Source: Lacticaseibacillus hegangensis (GTDB lineage Bacteria > Bacillota > Bacilli > Lactobacillales > Lactobacillaceae). Taken from it: a DNA stretch of 64,000 nucleotides. A program made the position numbers and the translations under genes. Of this stretch, positions 49,727 to 58,183 are shown piece by piece. Positions within the stretch are counted from its first letter, which is position 1. Every line of letters starts with the position of its first letter. The notes under the pieces are model-generated. The model worked only from the letters and a program-made list of their open reading frames with translations. It was not told the origin of the DNA and made no database searches. The stretch covers positions 43,973 to 107,972 of the forward strand of contig NZ_RHOL01000004.1 in assembly GCF_003946465.1 (NCBI RefSeq), read 5' to 3'.

Positions 49727-51766
49727 TCAATCCAAGCTGCCGATTGCCTGCTGGCGCCGCGCCAGGTACGCACGCAGCGGCGCAAACTCAGGCGCCGAAA
49801 GTGTCGGATCGGCCTTGAACAGACCCACCGCCGTTTGCTGTGCCGCGTTCAAAGTCGCGTAATCCGCCACCGGGTCGGCAATTTTGAACTCCGGCAGCCC
49901 GCTTTGCGCTTCACCGAAAATATCACCTGAGCCGCGCAGTTCCAAGTCCTTTTCAGCAATCTTAAAGCCGTCTGTGGTTTCCGTCATGACGGTCATGCGT
50001 TCAACGCCTGCGTCATTTTTCGGGTCCGCCACCAAAATGCAGTAGGCCGCAGATTTGCCTCGCCCGACACGGCCCCGCAGCTGATGCAGCTGGGCCAGCC
50101 CGAACCGGTCCGCATCAAAAATCATCATCACGGTCGCGTTCGGCACATCGACCCCGACTTCAACGACCGTGGTCGACACCAGCACCTGAATCTCATTTTG
50201 ACTGAACCGGCGCATAATGTCATCTTTTTCGTCGTTTTTCATCTGCCCATGCAGCAGGGCGACCTGGTACTTGGCCCCAAAGGCCTTGTTCAGATCCTCG
50301 TACAGCTGCTCGGCGTTTTGCAGGTCGATTTTCTCCGATTCGGCAATCAGCGGCGTGATGGCAAAGACTTGGTGGCCGGCGGCAAGTTCCGTGCTGATGC
50401 GCGAAAGCGCCTCGCGCAGCTGATTCTTGCGGACCCAGGTGGTCGTGATCGGCTGGCGGCCCGCCGGCAGCTCGTCGATCGTGGACACGTCCATTTCACC
50501 GTAAGCGGTGATGGCCAGCGTCCGGGGAATCGGCGTGGCCGTCATGGCCAGCAGATCCGGCTTCAGCCCTTTTTCCTGCAGAATCTTGCGCTGATTGACC
50601 CCAAAGCGGTGCTGCTCGTCAATGATGACCAGCCCGAGGTTGGCGAAGTCGACATCCTTTTGAATCAGCGCGTGCGTGCCAATGACAATGTCGGACTCCC
50701 CACTGGCCAGGTCGGCCTTGATGGTTTTGCGCGCCGCCGCGGTTGTCGCGCCGGTCAGCAGCGAGATTTTGACGGGAAAATCGGCGAACAGCTTCGTCAG
50801 CTTGGCGTAATGCTGCTCGGCCAGCACTTCGGTCGGCACCATTAGTGCCGCCTGATACCGCGCTGTGACCGCAGCGTACATCACGATGGCAGCGACAATG
50901 GTTTTCCCTGACCCAACGTCGCCTTGCAGCAGACGGTTCATGTGGTGCGGCGAGCGCATGTCTGCGCAGATCTCGTTGACCACCCGCTTCTGGGTAGTGG
51001 TGAGCTCGAACGGCAGCGTCTTGATCAGCCCCCGCAGTGCCTGGTTGTCGTAAGGAATCGCCAGCCCGTTGGCCTCACCTTGATTGTCCTCGCGCAGCGC
51101 CTGAATCTGCGTCTCGAACAGGAAAAATTCGCGGAACACGGCACTGCGCCTGGCGGCCTTGGCCTCAAGCGGCGTATCGGGAAAATGCATGCCGTGGACG
51201 ATTTCGCGGTCCGACATCAGCTTGAACTTCGCCCGCACCGCGCTGGGCACGACGTCTTGAATGTTGTCGGCGTCGCGCGCCCAGGCGTCTTTGACCAGCT
51301 GGACCAGCGTGCTTTGACGAATGTTCTTGTTGACCGGATAGATGCCAGCCAGAGACGGCGCATCCTGCGTCTGCGTGGCCAGGACCTTCATTCCGGTCAT
51401 CGTGTGGCGCTTGGCGTCCCACTTGCCGTAAATGGCCGCCTCGCTGCCCTGCTCAAACTTGTCCTTGAGCCACGGCTGGTTGAAGAAGGTGACCATCACC
51501 ACGCTGCGGTCGACCTGTAGGCGCACGTTCACCCGATTCTTGTGCGCCCCAAACCGGGCCACCACTGCCGGCGCCACGACGACGCCCTTGATGGTCAGCT
51601 TTTCTTGGTCCGCCGCCTCGGCCAGGTCCTTGACCTGCAAGTCGTCATACCGGAAGGGAAAATAAAACAGCACATCGCCGACGGTTTCCAGGCCTAAGCT
51701 AGCCAGTGCGGCTTGACGCTTGGGGCCAACGCCGGGTAGGACGGTGACTGGATCGGTAAGTGACAT
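49727..51766 (-). CDS. recG: ATP-dependent DNA helicase RecG
   Basis: 679-aa branch-migration helicase for stalled forks and Holliday junctions. N-terminal wedge (OB) domain after LPGVGPKRQAAL, then helicase motifs GDVGSGKT, DEQHRFG (DExH box), TATPIPRT and QLRGRVGRG. ATG 51766 with GGAGGG before it; the extension to 51889 lies in structured repeat C and is not coding. Twenty-seven bp before plsX. Confidence 0.96.
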   Translation of the reverse strand: MSLTDPVTVLPGVGPKRQAALASLGLETVGDVLFYFPFRYDDLQVKDLAEAADQEKLTIKGVVVAPAVVARFGAHKNRVNVRLQVDRSVVMVTFFNQPWLKDKFEQGSEAAIYGKWDAKRHTMTGMKVLATQTQDAPSLAGIYPVNKNIRQSTLVQLVKDAWARDADNIQDVVPSAVRAKFKLMSDREIVHGMHFPDTPLEAKAARRSAVFREFFLFETQIQALREDNQGEANGLAIPYDNQALRGLIKTLPFELTTTQKRVVNEICADMRSPHHMNRLLQGDVGSGKTIVAAIVMYAAVTARYQAALMVPTEVLAEQHYAKLTKLFADFPVKISLLTGATTAAARKTIKADLASGESDIVIGTHALIQKDVDFANLGLVIIDEQHRFGVNQRKILQEKGLKPDLLAMTATPIPRTLAITAYGEMDVSTIDELPAGRQPITTTWVRKNQLREALSRISTELAAGHQVFAITPLIAESEKIDLQNAEQLYEDLNKAFGAKYQVALLHGQMKNDEKDDIMRRFSQNEIQVLVSTTVVEVGVDVPNATVMMIFDADRFGLAQLHQLRGRVGRGKSAAYCILVADPKNDAGVERMTVMTETTDGFKIAEKDLELRGSGDIFGEAQSGLPEFKIADPVADYATLNAAQQTAVGLFKADPTLSAPEFAPLRAYLARRQQAIGSLD

Positions 51767-51827
51767 GGGGTTCCCTCCTTTCTGAACGGGCAACGGAATC
51801 GGGCTACGGCTTGGCGGAATCGGGCAC

Positions 51828-51931
51828 GGGTTCGCAACGGGGGAGCATCTAGCTACGCTCAAGGCCTCGCCAGCAAAAGACGCTGGCAATGCCTTGAGCT
51901 AGGCTAGCTGTCCCCCTAAGTGCGCGAACCC
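51828..51931. repeat. Structured intergenic repeat, copy C (single-arm form)
   Basis: 104-bp nested palindrome between fakA and recG. Outer arms GGGTTCGC (51828-51835) / GCGAACCC (51924-51931), then GGGGGA..CTAGC / GCTAG..TCCCCC. Its inner arm matches arm one of A2 in layout: GCTCAAGGC, CTC, GCCAGC, AAAAGAC, GCTGGC, AAT, GCCTTGAGC. The differences from A2 fall in pairs that keep the stem; the second arm is absent. Confidence 0.85.
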
Positions 51932-51945
51932 TTTGCACCTTGAAC

Positions 51946-51975
51946 AAAAACAGACCGGACGTGGTCTCCGGTCTG
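51946..51975 (-). terminator. Terminator of asp23-fakA
   Basis: Nine-bp stem CAGACCGGA/TCCGGTCTG followed by TTTTTG on the minus strand. Confidence 0.9.
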
Positions 51976-51982
51976 CATCAAA

Positions 51983-53656
51983 CTACTCAACTGAAACCAA
52001 ATATGGATAAACGGGTTGGTCGCCTTCGTGGATCTCAACTTCCAGGTCCTCGTGCGCATCTGTGATGGTCTTGGAAATGGCGTCGGCCTCTTCCCGGCTG
52101 CCATCCTCGCCGATAATCAGCGTGATGATTTCAGAATCATCGTCCAGCATGGCTTCGATCATGTCGATGGCAGCCTGCTGGCGATTCGTCTCGGACACCT
52201 TGATCTTGTTATCAATGATGCCCATCCAGTCGTCCTTTTTAATTTCGAGGCCGTCGATGACGGTGTCGCGAATCGACCGGGTCACCGATCCGGAAACCAC
52301 ATTGGCGAGCTCTTCGGTCATCTGCTCCTGGTTTTCTGCCAGCGGCGCGTCCGGGTTGAACCCGAGCATCGCGGTCATCCCCTGGTTGATCGTCTTGGAT
52401 TTGACGATTGCCACGTTGACCTCAGCCGCCTTGGCCGCCTCGTCAGCCGCCATGAAGATGTTGGAGTTATCCGGCAGCACGATCACGTTCTTGGCGTGGG
52501 CCTTGGTGATGGCATCCAAAATGTCGTTGGTGCTTGGATTCATCGTCTGCCCGCCGCTGAGCACGGTGGTGACGCCCAGGCTCTTGAACAACTCGCCGAG
52601 CCCAGAACCGGCCGCGATGGCCACGACGCCGATTTCTGCCAGCGGCTGCGGCTTGTCGTCCTGCTGAATCGCTTCTTCGCGCTCAATGATCGACTCGTGC
52701 TGAAGCCGCATGTTGTCGACCTTGATCTTCGCCAACGTCCCGTACTGCTGGCCGTAACGGAAAACGGTCCCCGGGTGCTCCGTGTGCACGTGCACCTTGA
52801 CCACTTCGTCATCGGTCACGACCAGGGTGGAGTCCCCCAGCGTGTTCAAGTAATTGCGGAAGGCTTCATAGTCAAATGACTTCGGGTTATCCCCCTTGCC
52901 AAGTTCGACCATCATCTCCGTGCAGTAGCCATAGACGATGTCGTCCGGATTGAGCTGGGCTTGGGCGCCTTGGTGATGCGTGGCGTTGACCATTTCGTCC
53001 ATCTCTTCTTCGTCCGGCACATAGGCGTCGTCGGCCGCTTCGCCGGAGAGCCCTTCGCTGAAGCCTTCATATAAGAAGACCAGCCCTTGGCCACCGGAAT
53101 CAACGACGCCGACTTCCTTCAGCACTGCCAGCAGCTCCGGCGTTTTCGCCAGCGCGCGCTTGGCCGCCTTGGTGACAGCCGCCATCACGACGACTGCATC
53201 ATCGGATGAAGCCGCAGACTTAAGTCCGGCCTTGGCCGCCTCACGCGCGACGGTCAGAATCGTCCCTTCGACCGGCTTCATGACCGCTTTATAGGCCGTT
53301 TCGACCCCGGCGGCAAAAGCATCCGCCAGGTCCTGCGCTGACAGCGTTGACTTCTTCTCGACGTTCTTGGCAAACCCGCGGAACAGTTGCGAAGAAATGA
53401 CGCCTGAGTTGCCCCGTGCCCCCATGAGCAGCCCTTTGCCCAGATGCTGGGCCAATTCGCCAACGCTTTGACTATCGCTTTCCAGCACGGCCTTCGCACC
53501 GCTTTGGAAGGTCAGCGTCATGTTGGTCCCTGTATCGCCATCCGGCACCGGGAACACGTTCAGTGAGTTGACGAATTCTGCGTTTTGTTTAATGCGATGT
53601 GCAGCGACGCGGATCATGTCCTGGAACTTCGCTGCTGTAATTTCTGTGACTTCCAC
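51983..53656 (-). CDS. fakA: Fatty acid kinase ATP-binding subunit FakA (YloV, DAK2 domain)
   Basis: 557-aa protein. The N-terminal DAK2/DhaL domain has PVPDGDTGTNM (Mg-ATP ligands) and GARGNSGVI; the central and C-terminal regions follow the YloV pattern (DNSNIFMAADEAA; GEDGSREEAD). With a DegV-type FakB it phosphorylates exogenous fatty acids, feeding PlsX/PlsY. It follows the Asp23 gene by 25 bp and is close to plsX and acpP, consistent with lipid supply. Confidence 0.94.
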   Translation of the reverse strand: MEVTEITAAKFQDMIRVAAHRIKQNAEFVNSLNVFPVPDGDTGTNMTLTFQSGAKAVLESDSQSVGELAQHLGKGLLMGARGNSGVISSQLFRGFAKNVEKKSTLSAQDLADAFAAGVETAYKAVMKPVEGTILTVAREAAKAGLKSAASSDDAVVVMAAVTKAAKRALAKTPELLAVLKEVGVVDSGGQGLVFLYEGFSEGLSGEAADDAYVPDEEEMDEMVNATHHQGAQAQLNPDDIVYGYCTEMMVELGKGDNPKSFDYEAFRNYLNTLGDSTLVVTDDEVVKVHVHTEHPGTVFRYGQQYGTLAKIKVDNMRLQHESIIEREEAIQQDDKPQPLAEIGVVAIAAGSGLGELFKSLGVTTVLSGGQTMNPSTNDILDAITKAHAKNVIVLPDNSNIFMAADEAAKAAEVNVAIVKSKTINQGMTAMLGFNPDAPLAENQEQMTEELANVVSGSVTRSIRDTVIDGLEIKKDDWMGIIDNKIKVSETNRQQAAIDMIEAMLDDDSEIITLIIGEDGSREEADAISKTITDAHEDLEVEIHEGDQPVYPYLVSVE

Positions 53657-53681
53657 CTGTTCAGTCCTCCTCGCGCCGCCG

Positions 53682-54047
53682 CTAGTCGTTAGCCAACACC
53701 CGTACGCCCTGCACGATGACCGTCACTTCATTAGTGGTGACCCCGAGCATGGTTTCCAGGTTATACTTGACCTTCTCCTGGACGTTGCGGCAGACCTCCG
53801 AGATCTTGGTGCCGTAACCGACGATGATGTTGACTTCAATCGTGACGCCGTTGTCCGCCTGGCGAACGACGACCCCGCGAGCGTAATTTTCCCGATTTAA
53901 AATATCATTCAAATTATCGCGGATCTGGTTGCGCGAAGCCATGCCGACGATGCCATAAATATCTGTGGCTGCACCGCCGACGACCGTTGCGATGACATTG
54001 TTCGAAATATCGATGGTGCCATACTTGGTCTTGATTTTTACCGCCAT
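53682..54047 (-). CDS. Asp23/Gls24 family envelope stress protein (YloU)
   Basis: 121-aa alpha/beta protein: TKYGTIDISNNVIATVVGGAA, then GVTIEVNIIVGYGTKI and the C-terminal VTVIVQGVRV are the Asp23 pattern. Asp23 proteins attach near the membrane and relate to cell-wall stress. ATG 54047 with AGGAGGTTATCGC. Operon partner of fakA, divergent from rpmB. Confidence 0.93.
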   Translation of the reverse strand: MAVKIKTKYGTIDISNNVIATVVGGAATDIYGIVGMASRNQIRDNLNDILNRENYARGVVVRQADNGVTIEVNIIVGYGTKISEVCRNVQEKVKYNLETMLGVTTNEVTVIVQGVRVLAND

Positions 54048-54083
54048 GCGATAACCTCCTATTTGACTAGGTATTTCCCAAAT

Positions 54084-54092
54084 AGTTTAGCA
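54084..54092 (-). promoter_or_regulatory. Extended -10 promoter of asp23-fakA
   Basis: TGCTAAACT on the minus strand, 37 bases before the ATG. -35 weak (TTTCAA at 17 bp). Confidence 0.55.
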
Positions 54093-54151
54093 TAGCAACC
54101 CATTATTTGAAAGGAAGGCGGCAGCTGTCAAGTAATTTTCCTTGCTAGCCC

Positions 54152-54180
54152 TTGTATTCCCCGCGGCCGTATGATAAATT
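54152..54180 (+). promoter_or_regulatory. Promoter of rpmB
   Basis: TTGTAT (54152-54157), 17-bp spacer, TAAATT (54175-54180), 50 bases before the ATG. Confidence 0.6.
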
Positions 54181-54230
54181 AGTTGAGTGAAAAAAATCGC
54201 AACATGCGATTGCAAAGGAGGTCCCTCGTT

Positions 54231-54416
54231 ATGGCAAAAGACGTCATTACCGGCCGTCACACGACTTTTGGCAACAAGCGTTCACACGCTTTGAACTCAA
54301 GCCGTCGTGCCTGGAAGGCCAATCTTCAGAAGGTCCGCATCTTGATCGATGGCAAGCCGAAGCGCGTATGGGTTTCAGCTCGTGCCCTCAAGTCAGGTAA
54401 AGTGACCCGGGTTTAA
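54231..54416 (+). CDS. rpmB: 50S ribosomal protein L28
   Basis: 61-aa basic protein; [20 protein letters not shown] and [15 protein letters not shown] are L28 signatures. It lacks zinc-binding Cys. ATG 54231 has AAAGGAGGT upstream; the open frame from 54183 is leader. Divergent from asp23, as in Bacillus. Last core gene before the accessory region. Confidence 0.97.
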   Translation: MAKDVITGRHTTFGNKRSHALNSSRRAWKANLQKVRILIDGKPKRVWVSARALKSGKVTRV

Positions 54417-54461
54417 TCCCGATTAAAAATCGCGTCCATGTGGCGCTTTTTTTGTCTGCTC

Positions 54462-54494
54462 AGCCCCACTCGTGTCACGCGAGTGGGGCTTTTG
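54462..54494 (+). terminator. Terminator of rpmB
   Basis: Eleven-bp perfect stem AGCCCCACTCG/CGAGTGGGGCT with seven-base loop, then TTTT. A weaker hairpin with seven T ends at 54453. Confidence 0.9.
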
Positions 54495-54631
54495 CGTCGC
54501 CAAATAAAAAGGCATGCCCAAGTGAATGGACATGCTAAAATAACGGCTCAACTCATGATTCGAAGTGAGCTAAATTGCTTTCTCCACTCAGGCGTCTAGC
54601 TAACGGGCCTGAGGGTCAGGCACGGCCGCCA

Positions 54632-54901
54632 TTAGCCCATGTGCTTCTTATGGGCGTCACCGCGGCGCATCTTGGCCGCCGTTTTGGGATTGGCCAGAAT
54701 GTTCTTCCGCGACTGTTCGCGGCGCAAGCATCCACAACTCCGCACGCCGCCGTGCCGTAGCCGATATGAATCGACGACCGTCTGGTTGCCGCAGTCACAC
54801 TGGCACAGCCAGAGCAGATTACCATTTGAACTGTGCCCGGCCCGCTCAAGCACGACTAGCCGGCCATAGCGTTGTCCAGTAATGTCTAATGGCGCACTCA
54901 T
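54632..54901 (-). CDS. AP2-family-type zinc-ribbon protein, lacking the AP2 domain
   Basis: 89-aa protein with DITGQRYGRLVV, CQCDCGNQ and RSCGCLRRE: the zinc-ribbon half found N-terminal of AP2 DNA-binding domains in phage and mobile-element proteins. The frame ends at HKKHMG without an AP2 domain, and no AP2-like residues are visible downstream. The closely similar gene at 57482-60006 keeps both halves. Start taken at ATG 54901; the ribosome site (GGGG) is modest. Either a truncated remnant or a solo binding module. Confidence 0.65.
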   Translation of the reverse strand: MSAPLDITGQRYGRLVVLERAGHSSNGNLLWLCQCDCGNQTVVDSYRLRHGGVRSCGCLRREQSRKNILANPKTAAKMRRGDAHKKHMG

Positions 54902-55028
54902 CGTGGGACCCCTGCCTTGGATCATTAATCATCATCAGTTTACAGTTAAAACGCCGAATATAGTTCAAAAGGGGCATAACTGACCTAATTAATTGACCAA
55001 TGATTGGCGGTCAAATGCGGCGCAGACG

Positions 55029-55347
55029 AAAAAAGGCACGCAAAGAACACCATTCCATTCGAAATGGTGTCCCCTGCCACCGTGGTTGCCCCGGTGGCTT
55101 TTTATTGCAGGGTTGCCCCTGCCTGCTATCCCCGTTGCGTTGCCGCTTCGAGTCTCTTTATTAAGTTAGGAAAGTGATAGCAGCATCCTGCCATGCGTCC
55201 TGAAAGGACCCCCTATATTCGAATAGGGTCTTCATAGCCAACCAGCTGGCGGCTCAGCATGCCGGGTCAACCCTGGTACGGTCGGATCGCCCGGTAGTCG
55301 GCGAGTAGTGCTGATGGGGTTGTTCCTTCCCTACCCACTCGTCATCC
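55029..55347 (-). ncRNA. Candidate stand-alone structured RNA, about 320 nt
   Basis: No plausible ORF, but a near-perfect promoter at 55354-55382 drives the minus strand and the unit ends in hairpins followed by TTTTTT (55029-55034). In between are many GC-rich hairpins: ACCCTATTCGAATATAGGGG, GCAGGGGCAACCCTGC, GCCACCGGGGCAACCACGGTGGC-type pairing (in two arms), ACACCATT/AATGGTGT, plus a 5' domain CGAGTGGGT / ACTACTCG. Not recognised as tmRNA, RNase P RNA, SRP RNA or 6S RNA by their conserved motifs. Function unknown. Confidence 0.65.
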
Positions 55348-55353
55348 ATAATT

Positions 55354-55382
55354 AGTATTGCACACAATGAAACCGCTGTCAA
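55354..55382 (-). promoter_or_regulatory. Promoter of the 55 kb candidate RNA
   Basis: Minus strand TTGACA (55377-55382), 17-bp spacer ending in TGC (extended), AATACT (55354-55359). Confidence 0.8.
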
Positions 55383-55430
55383 CTATTTTTCTCGGTGTAT
55401 TTAAAAATATTTTTGAGCCCGTCTCACAGC

Positions 55431-55458
55431 AAAAACCATGCCCACCGAAGCAGACATG
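55431..55458 (-). terminator. Terminator of the surface-protein gene
   Basis: Stem CATGTCTGC/GTGGGCATG with TTCG loop and several G-U pairs, then GGTTTTTGC on the minus strand. Confidence 0.75.
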
Positions 55459-55501
55459 TCAGAGAGTTGAAAGCACTTGAGGGCCATGAAATTCTTGTCA
55501 G

Positions 55502-57076
55502 TTAGGCGCGCTTGCGGCCAATCCCGCTCGGGCCAAACAGTGCCCCTAGTGTCGCAAAGACGCCCAGCCCAGCAGCGGCCACATTGGGCTTCTCGCCGGT
55601 GTGCGGCAAGACACGCTTGTTTGCGGCCTTCTTGCCAAGTTGATGGACCGGATGACCAGGGTTGGGTGCAGGAGTTGGCCGCGGCGTGGTGACGTCCGCA
55701 GCTGGCATGATCAGTGCGGCCGGAAAATCTGGCTCCTCTGCCCCGTCCTCGCCGTTCTTTTCGGCTTCTGCACGGGCCTTCTCAGAGGCCAAGGTCGACA
55801 GGTTCGGCAGGTTTTCCATCTTGTTCAGATTGTTGTTGACCGCCTGTTCCATCGCGTTAGAGGCTTCCGTCGACATGTTCGGCGTCTCGGCAATGGTGTC
55901 AATGTGATTCAGCTGACTTTGGTGCATCAGCTGGCCGGCTTTGAACCCAGCTTTAATTGCTTCGATGTAATCTGCGCTTTCCCCATCCGTGAAATGAGCT
56001 GGCAGAGAAGCCGCGCCGGTCTTGCCGATCTGCAGGCCCTTGTTGTAGGCATCAAGATCTTCCTCGCTTTTGCCGGTCGGGTTGGTTGGGTTCTGGTTGT
56101 TGACATCATTGTTGGCCTCGGCTGCGGCGTCATTTGACGCCTGAGTCGACATGTTTGGTGTCTCGGCAATCGTGTCAATGTGATTCAGCTTGCTTTGGTG
56201 CATCAGCTGGCCGGCTTTGAACCCGGCAGTGATCGCCTCAATGTAGTCGGCACGCTGACCATCGGTAAAGTGGGCCGGCAGCGAAACCGCGCCAGTCTTG
56301 CCAATCTGCAGCCCCTTGGCGTAAGCATCAAGATCTTCACTGACCTTGCCTGTTGGATCGGTTGGGTTCTGGTTATTGACATCATTGTTGGCCTTGGCTG
56401 CGGCGTCATCTGAGGTCTGAGTCGACTTGTTCGGGGTCTCGGCAATCGTGTCAATGTGATTCAGCTTGCTTTGGTGCATCAGTTGACCGGCCTTGAACCC
56501 GGCAGTGATCGCCTCAATGTAGTCGGCACGCTGACCATCGGTAAAGTGGGCCGGCAACGAAGCCGCGCCAGTCTTGCCGATCTGCATACCCTTGGCGTAA
56601 GCATCAAGATCTTCACTGACCTTGCCTGTTGGATCGGTTGGGTTCTGATTATTGACATCATTGTTGGCCTTGGCTGCGGCGTCATCAGAAGCCTGCGTCG
56701 ACTTGTTTGGGGTCTCGGCGATGGTGTCGATGTGGTTCAGCTTGCTTTGGTGCATTAGCTGGCCGGCCTTGAACCCGGCCATGATCGCCTCAATGTAGTC
56801 GGCGCGCTGACCATCGGTAAAGTGGGCCGGGAGCGAGATCGCACCAGTCCTCCCAATCTGCATACCCTTGGCGTAAGCGTCAAGGTCTGCCTGGACCTTC
56901 CCTGTCTGGTTCGGCGCCGCAAGCGTATTTGCCGCAGAGGCTTGCGCAAGTGTCGCAGCCGAAACAGTCGTGCTCCCAATCGCAGAAACGCTGAACAAGC
57001 CAGCTGCAACGACCCCAGCAGTGAACCAGGCCTTATTGGAGCGAGCGGCTTTCAGCGTGTTGGAACGATTCTTCAT
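55502..57076 (-). CDS. LPXTG-type (LPHTG) cell-wall surface protein with four 92-aa repeats
   Basis: 524-aa secreted protein. N-terminal signal peptide (hydrophobic AWFTAGVVAAGLFSVSAIG, cleavage likely after TTVSA). Four tandem repeats of 92 residues follow, each with LDAYAKGxQIGKTG, SLPAHFTDG, YIEAIxAGFKAGQLMHQS and HIDTIAETPN. A Pro-rich spacer (PRPTPAPNPGHP) leads to the sortase motif LPHTG (490-494), a hydrophobic segment and RKRA tail. ATG 57076 with AGGGGGAATTTTG. Ligand unknown; adhesion or wall structure is a guess. Confidence 0.88.
   Translation of the reverse strand: MKNRSNTLKAARSNKAWFTAGVVAAGLFSVSAIGSTTVSAATLAQASAANTLAAPNQTGKVQADLDAYAKGMQIGRTGAISLPAHFTDGQRADYIEAIMAGFKAGQLMHQSKLNHIDTIAETPNKSTQASDDAAAKANNDVNNQNPTDPTGKVSEDLDAYAKGMQIGKTGAASLPAHFTDGQRADYIEAITAGFKAGQLMHQSKLNHIDTIAETPNKSTQTSDDAAAKANNDVNNQNPTDPTGKVSEDLDAYAKGLQIGKTGAVSLPAHFTDGQRADYIEAITAGFKAGQLMHQSKLNHIDTIAETPNMSTQASNDAAAEANNDVNNQNPTNPTGKSEEDLDAYNKGLQIGKTGAASLPAHFTDGESADYIEAIKAGFKAGQLMHQSQLNHIDTIAETPNMSTEASNAMEQAVNNNLNKMENLPNLSTLASEKARAEAEKNGEDGAEEPDFPAALIMPAADVTTPRPTPAPNPGHPVHQLGKKAANKRVLPHTGEKPNVAAAGLGVFATLGALFGPSGIGRKRA
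55799..56902 (-). repeat. Four tandem 276-bp coding repeats
   Basis: Units 56627-56902, 56351-56626, 56075-56350 and 55799-56074 (exactly 276 bp, 92 codons). Units 1 to 3 are nearly identical at DNA level; unit 4 diverges in its last third. Suits slippage or recombination changing repeat number. Confidence 0.9.
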
Positions 57077-57481
57077 CAAAATTCCCCCTATAAAGTGATA
57101 ACTCGTCGGTACAAGTTGCGTCATACTTCTGTTGGCAGGCATATACGACAGTCTTTATTTTGTATCGCCTGTCTCAATGAGTATATCGGGTGAAAACAAT
57201 GATTGAAACCATGAAAAAGTAAGTATAAAAATGTGTCCGGTCACTTGGGATAATCAATTCTCCATCTGAATGAGAAATTACGGACGGTAATCAATAAATT
57301 ATGCGAATAACGTTGTCCTCACGCCCCATCAATCATGCACTCCCCGCTCAGCCTATAAATTCACTGATACCAACAAAAACTCCCCAGCCCCCAAGGTTTA
57401 TTTCGTCTGCTTGAGTTTCGGAGAGTAAATTATTTTTCTCTTATCAGCTAATCACGCAAATCTAATTTTGAGCCAATCGGC
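57077..57481. other. AT-richer upstream region of the surface-protein gene
   Basis: About 400 bp without a gene. A possible minus-strand promoter, TTTCAA-N17-TATACT with the -10 at 57180-57185, would give a long leader (about 100 nt) for the surface protein. Nothing else convincing seen. Confidence 0.45.
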
Positions 57482-57693
57482 CTAATGCCGTGGCTTCCGC
57501 GGCGCAACGTGATAGCTGGCTTCCGCGGCCCGCCGCGCGGCAACCGCGTCGCTGAAGGTCGCAAAGGCCTTGTTCAAAACCAGCTTTCCGCCCACCGTCA
57601 ACCGGGCGGACCAGCGGTTAGCGATCGCATCCCAACTGACGCCGGTTACCCCGGAGACATTGCGAGAATTCATTACATGTTTTGGGCGAGAAA

Positions 57694-57713
57694 CCCCTGA
57701 CTTTAGTCAGGGG
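57694..57713. repeat. IS605 left-end hairpin
   Basis: Eight-bp stem CCCCTGAC/GTCAGGGG, loop TTTA; 17 bases inside the left boundary, the TnpA recognition hairpin. Confidence 0.85.
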
Positions 57714-57736
57714 AGGTAAGCCCGCACTGGCTAAAA

Positions 57737-58183
57737 TTAGTTAGCCTTTTTGCTTGGGCGTCCCGCCTTTCCCCTTTCTGTTCTCTGATTTTGAATATAG
57801 TTAGCGACGGTTTCTTTTGACATATCTCCTAGCGTGCCCATGTAGTAGCTGGGCGACCATAAGTGCCCGTCCCAGAGGAGCTTCTTAGTTTCCGGGTGAG
57901 CAACAAACCAAGTACGTGCCGATGCACCTTTCAGAATTTTGACCACATTAGCCGGGGCGTACCTTGGCTTAAAGCTTAAAAGTAGGTGCACATGGTCTGC
58001 CATCACTTCTGCCTGCTCAACGTTAATGTCGTTGTCGCTGGCGGCCGAGGTCAAAATCTCAAGCATTTCTGCGACAAGCTGTGGTGTAGTAAAGACCGCA
58101 CAGCGATATTTAGTTACCCAAACCAAATGATAGTGAAAATTGTAGACATAGCCGCATTCATGAATTGCATGATTCTCTACCAT
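57737..58183 (-). CDS. tnpA: IS200/IS605 transposase TnpA (Y1 HUH)
   Basis: 148-aa single-strand DNA transposase. HUH motif at H64 and H66 (DHVHLLL) and catalytic Tyr129 in SKETVANYIQNQ are intact; WDGHLWSPSYY is also typical. It cuts and joins the hairpin ends during lagging-strand replication. Divergent from tnpB with about 90 bp between. Intact length. Confidence 0.95.
   Translation of the reverse strand: MVENHAIHECGYVYNFHYHLVWVTKYRCAVFTTPQLVAEMLEILTSAASDNDINVEQAEVMADHVHLLLSFKPRYAPANVVKILKGASARTWFVAHPETKKLLWDGHLWSPSYYMGTLGDMSKETVANYIQNQRTERGKAGRPSKKAN

Noticed and set aside
54720..54750. tRNA or rRNA genes in the window
   Set aside because: I looked for tRNA T-loop and CCA-type ends and rRNA segments in intergenic spaces and saw none.
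55029..55347. Candidate RNA as tmRNA, RNase P RNA or group II intron
   Set aside because: No tag-peptide frame or tRNA-like ends, none of the RNase P conserved blocks, no intron boundary motif or domain V.
55799..56902. Regular repeats considered as a CRISPR array
   Set aside because: Units are 276 bp, contiguous and in frame with a protein; no short repeat with variable spacers.
57200..57480. Surface-protein upstream region as phase-variable promoter
   Set aside because: No invertible repeats or homopolymer tract long enough for slippage was seen.
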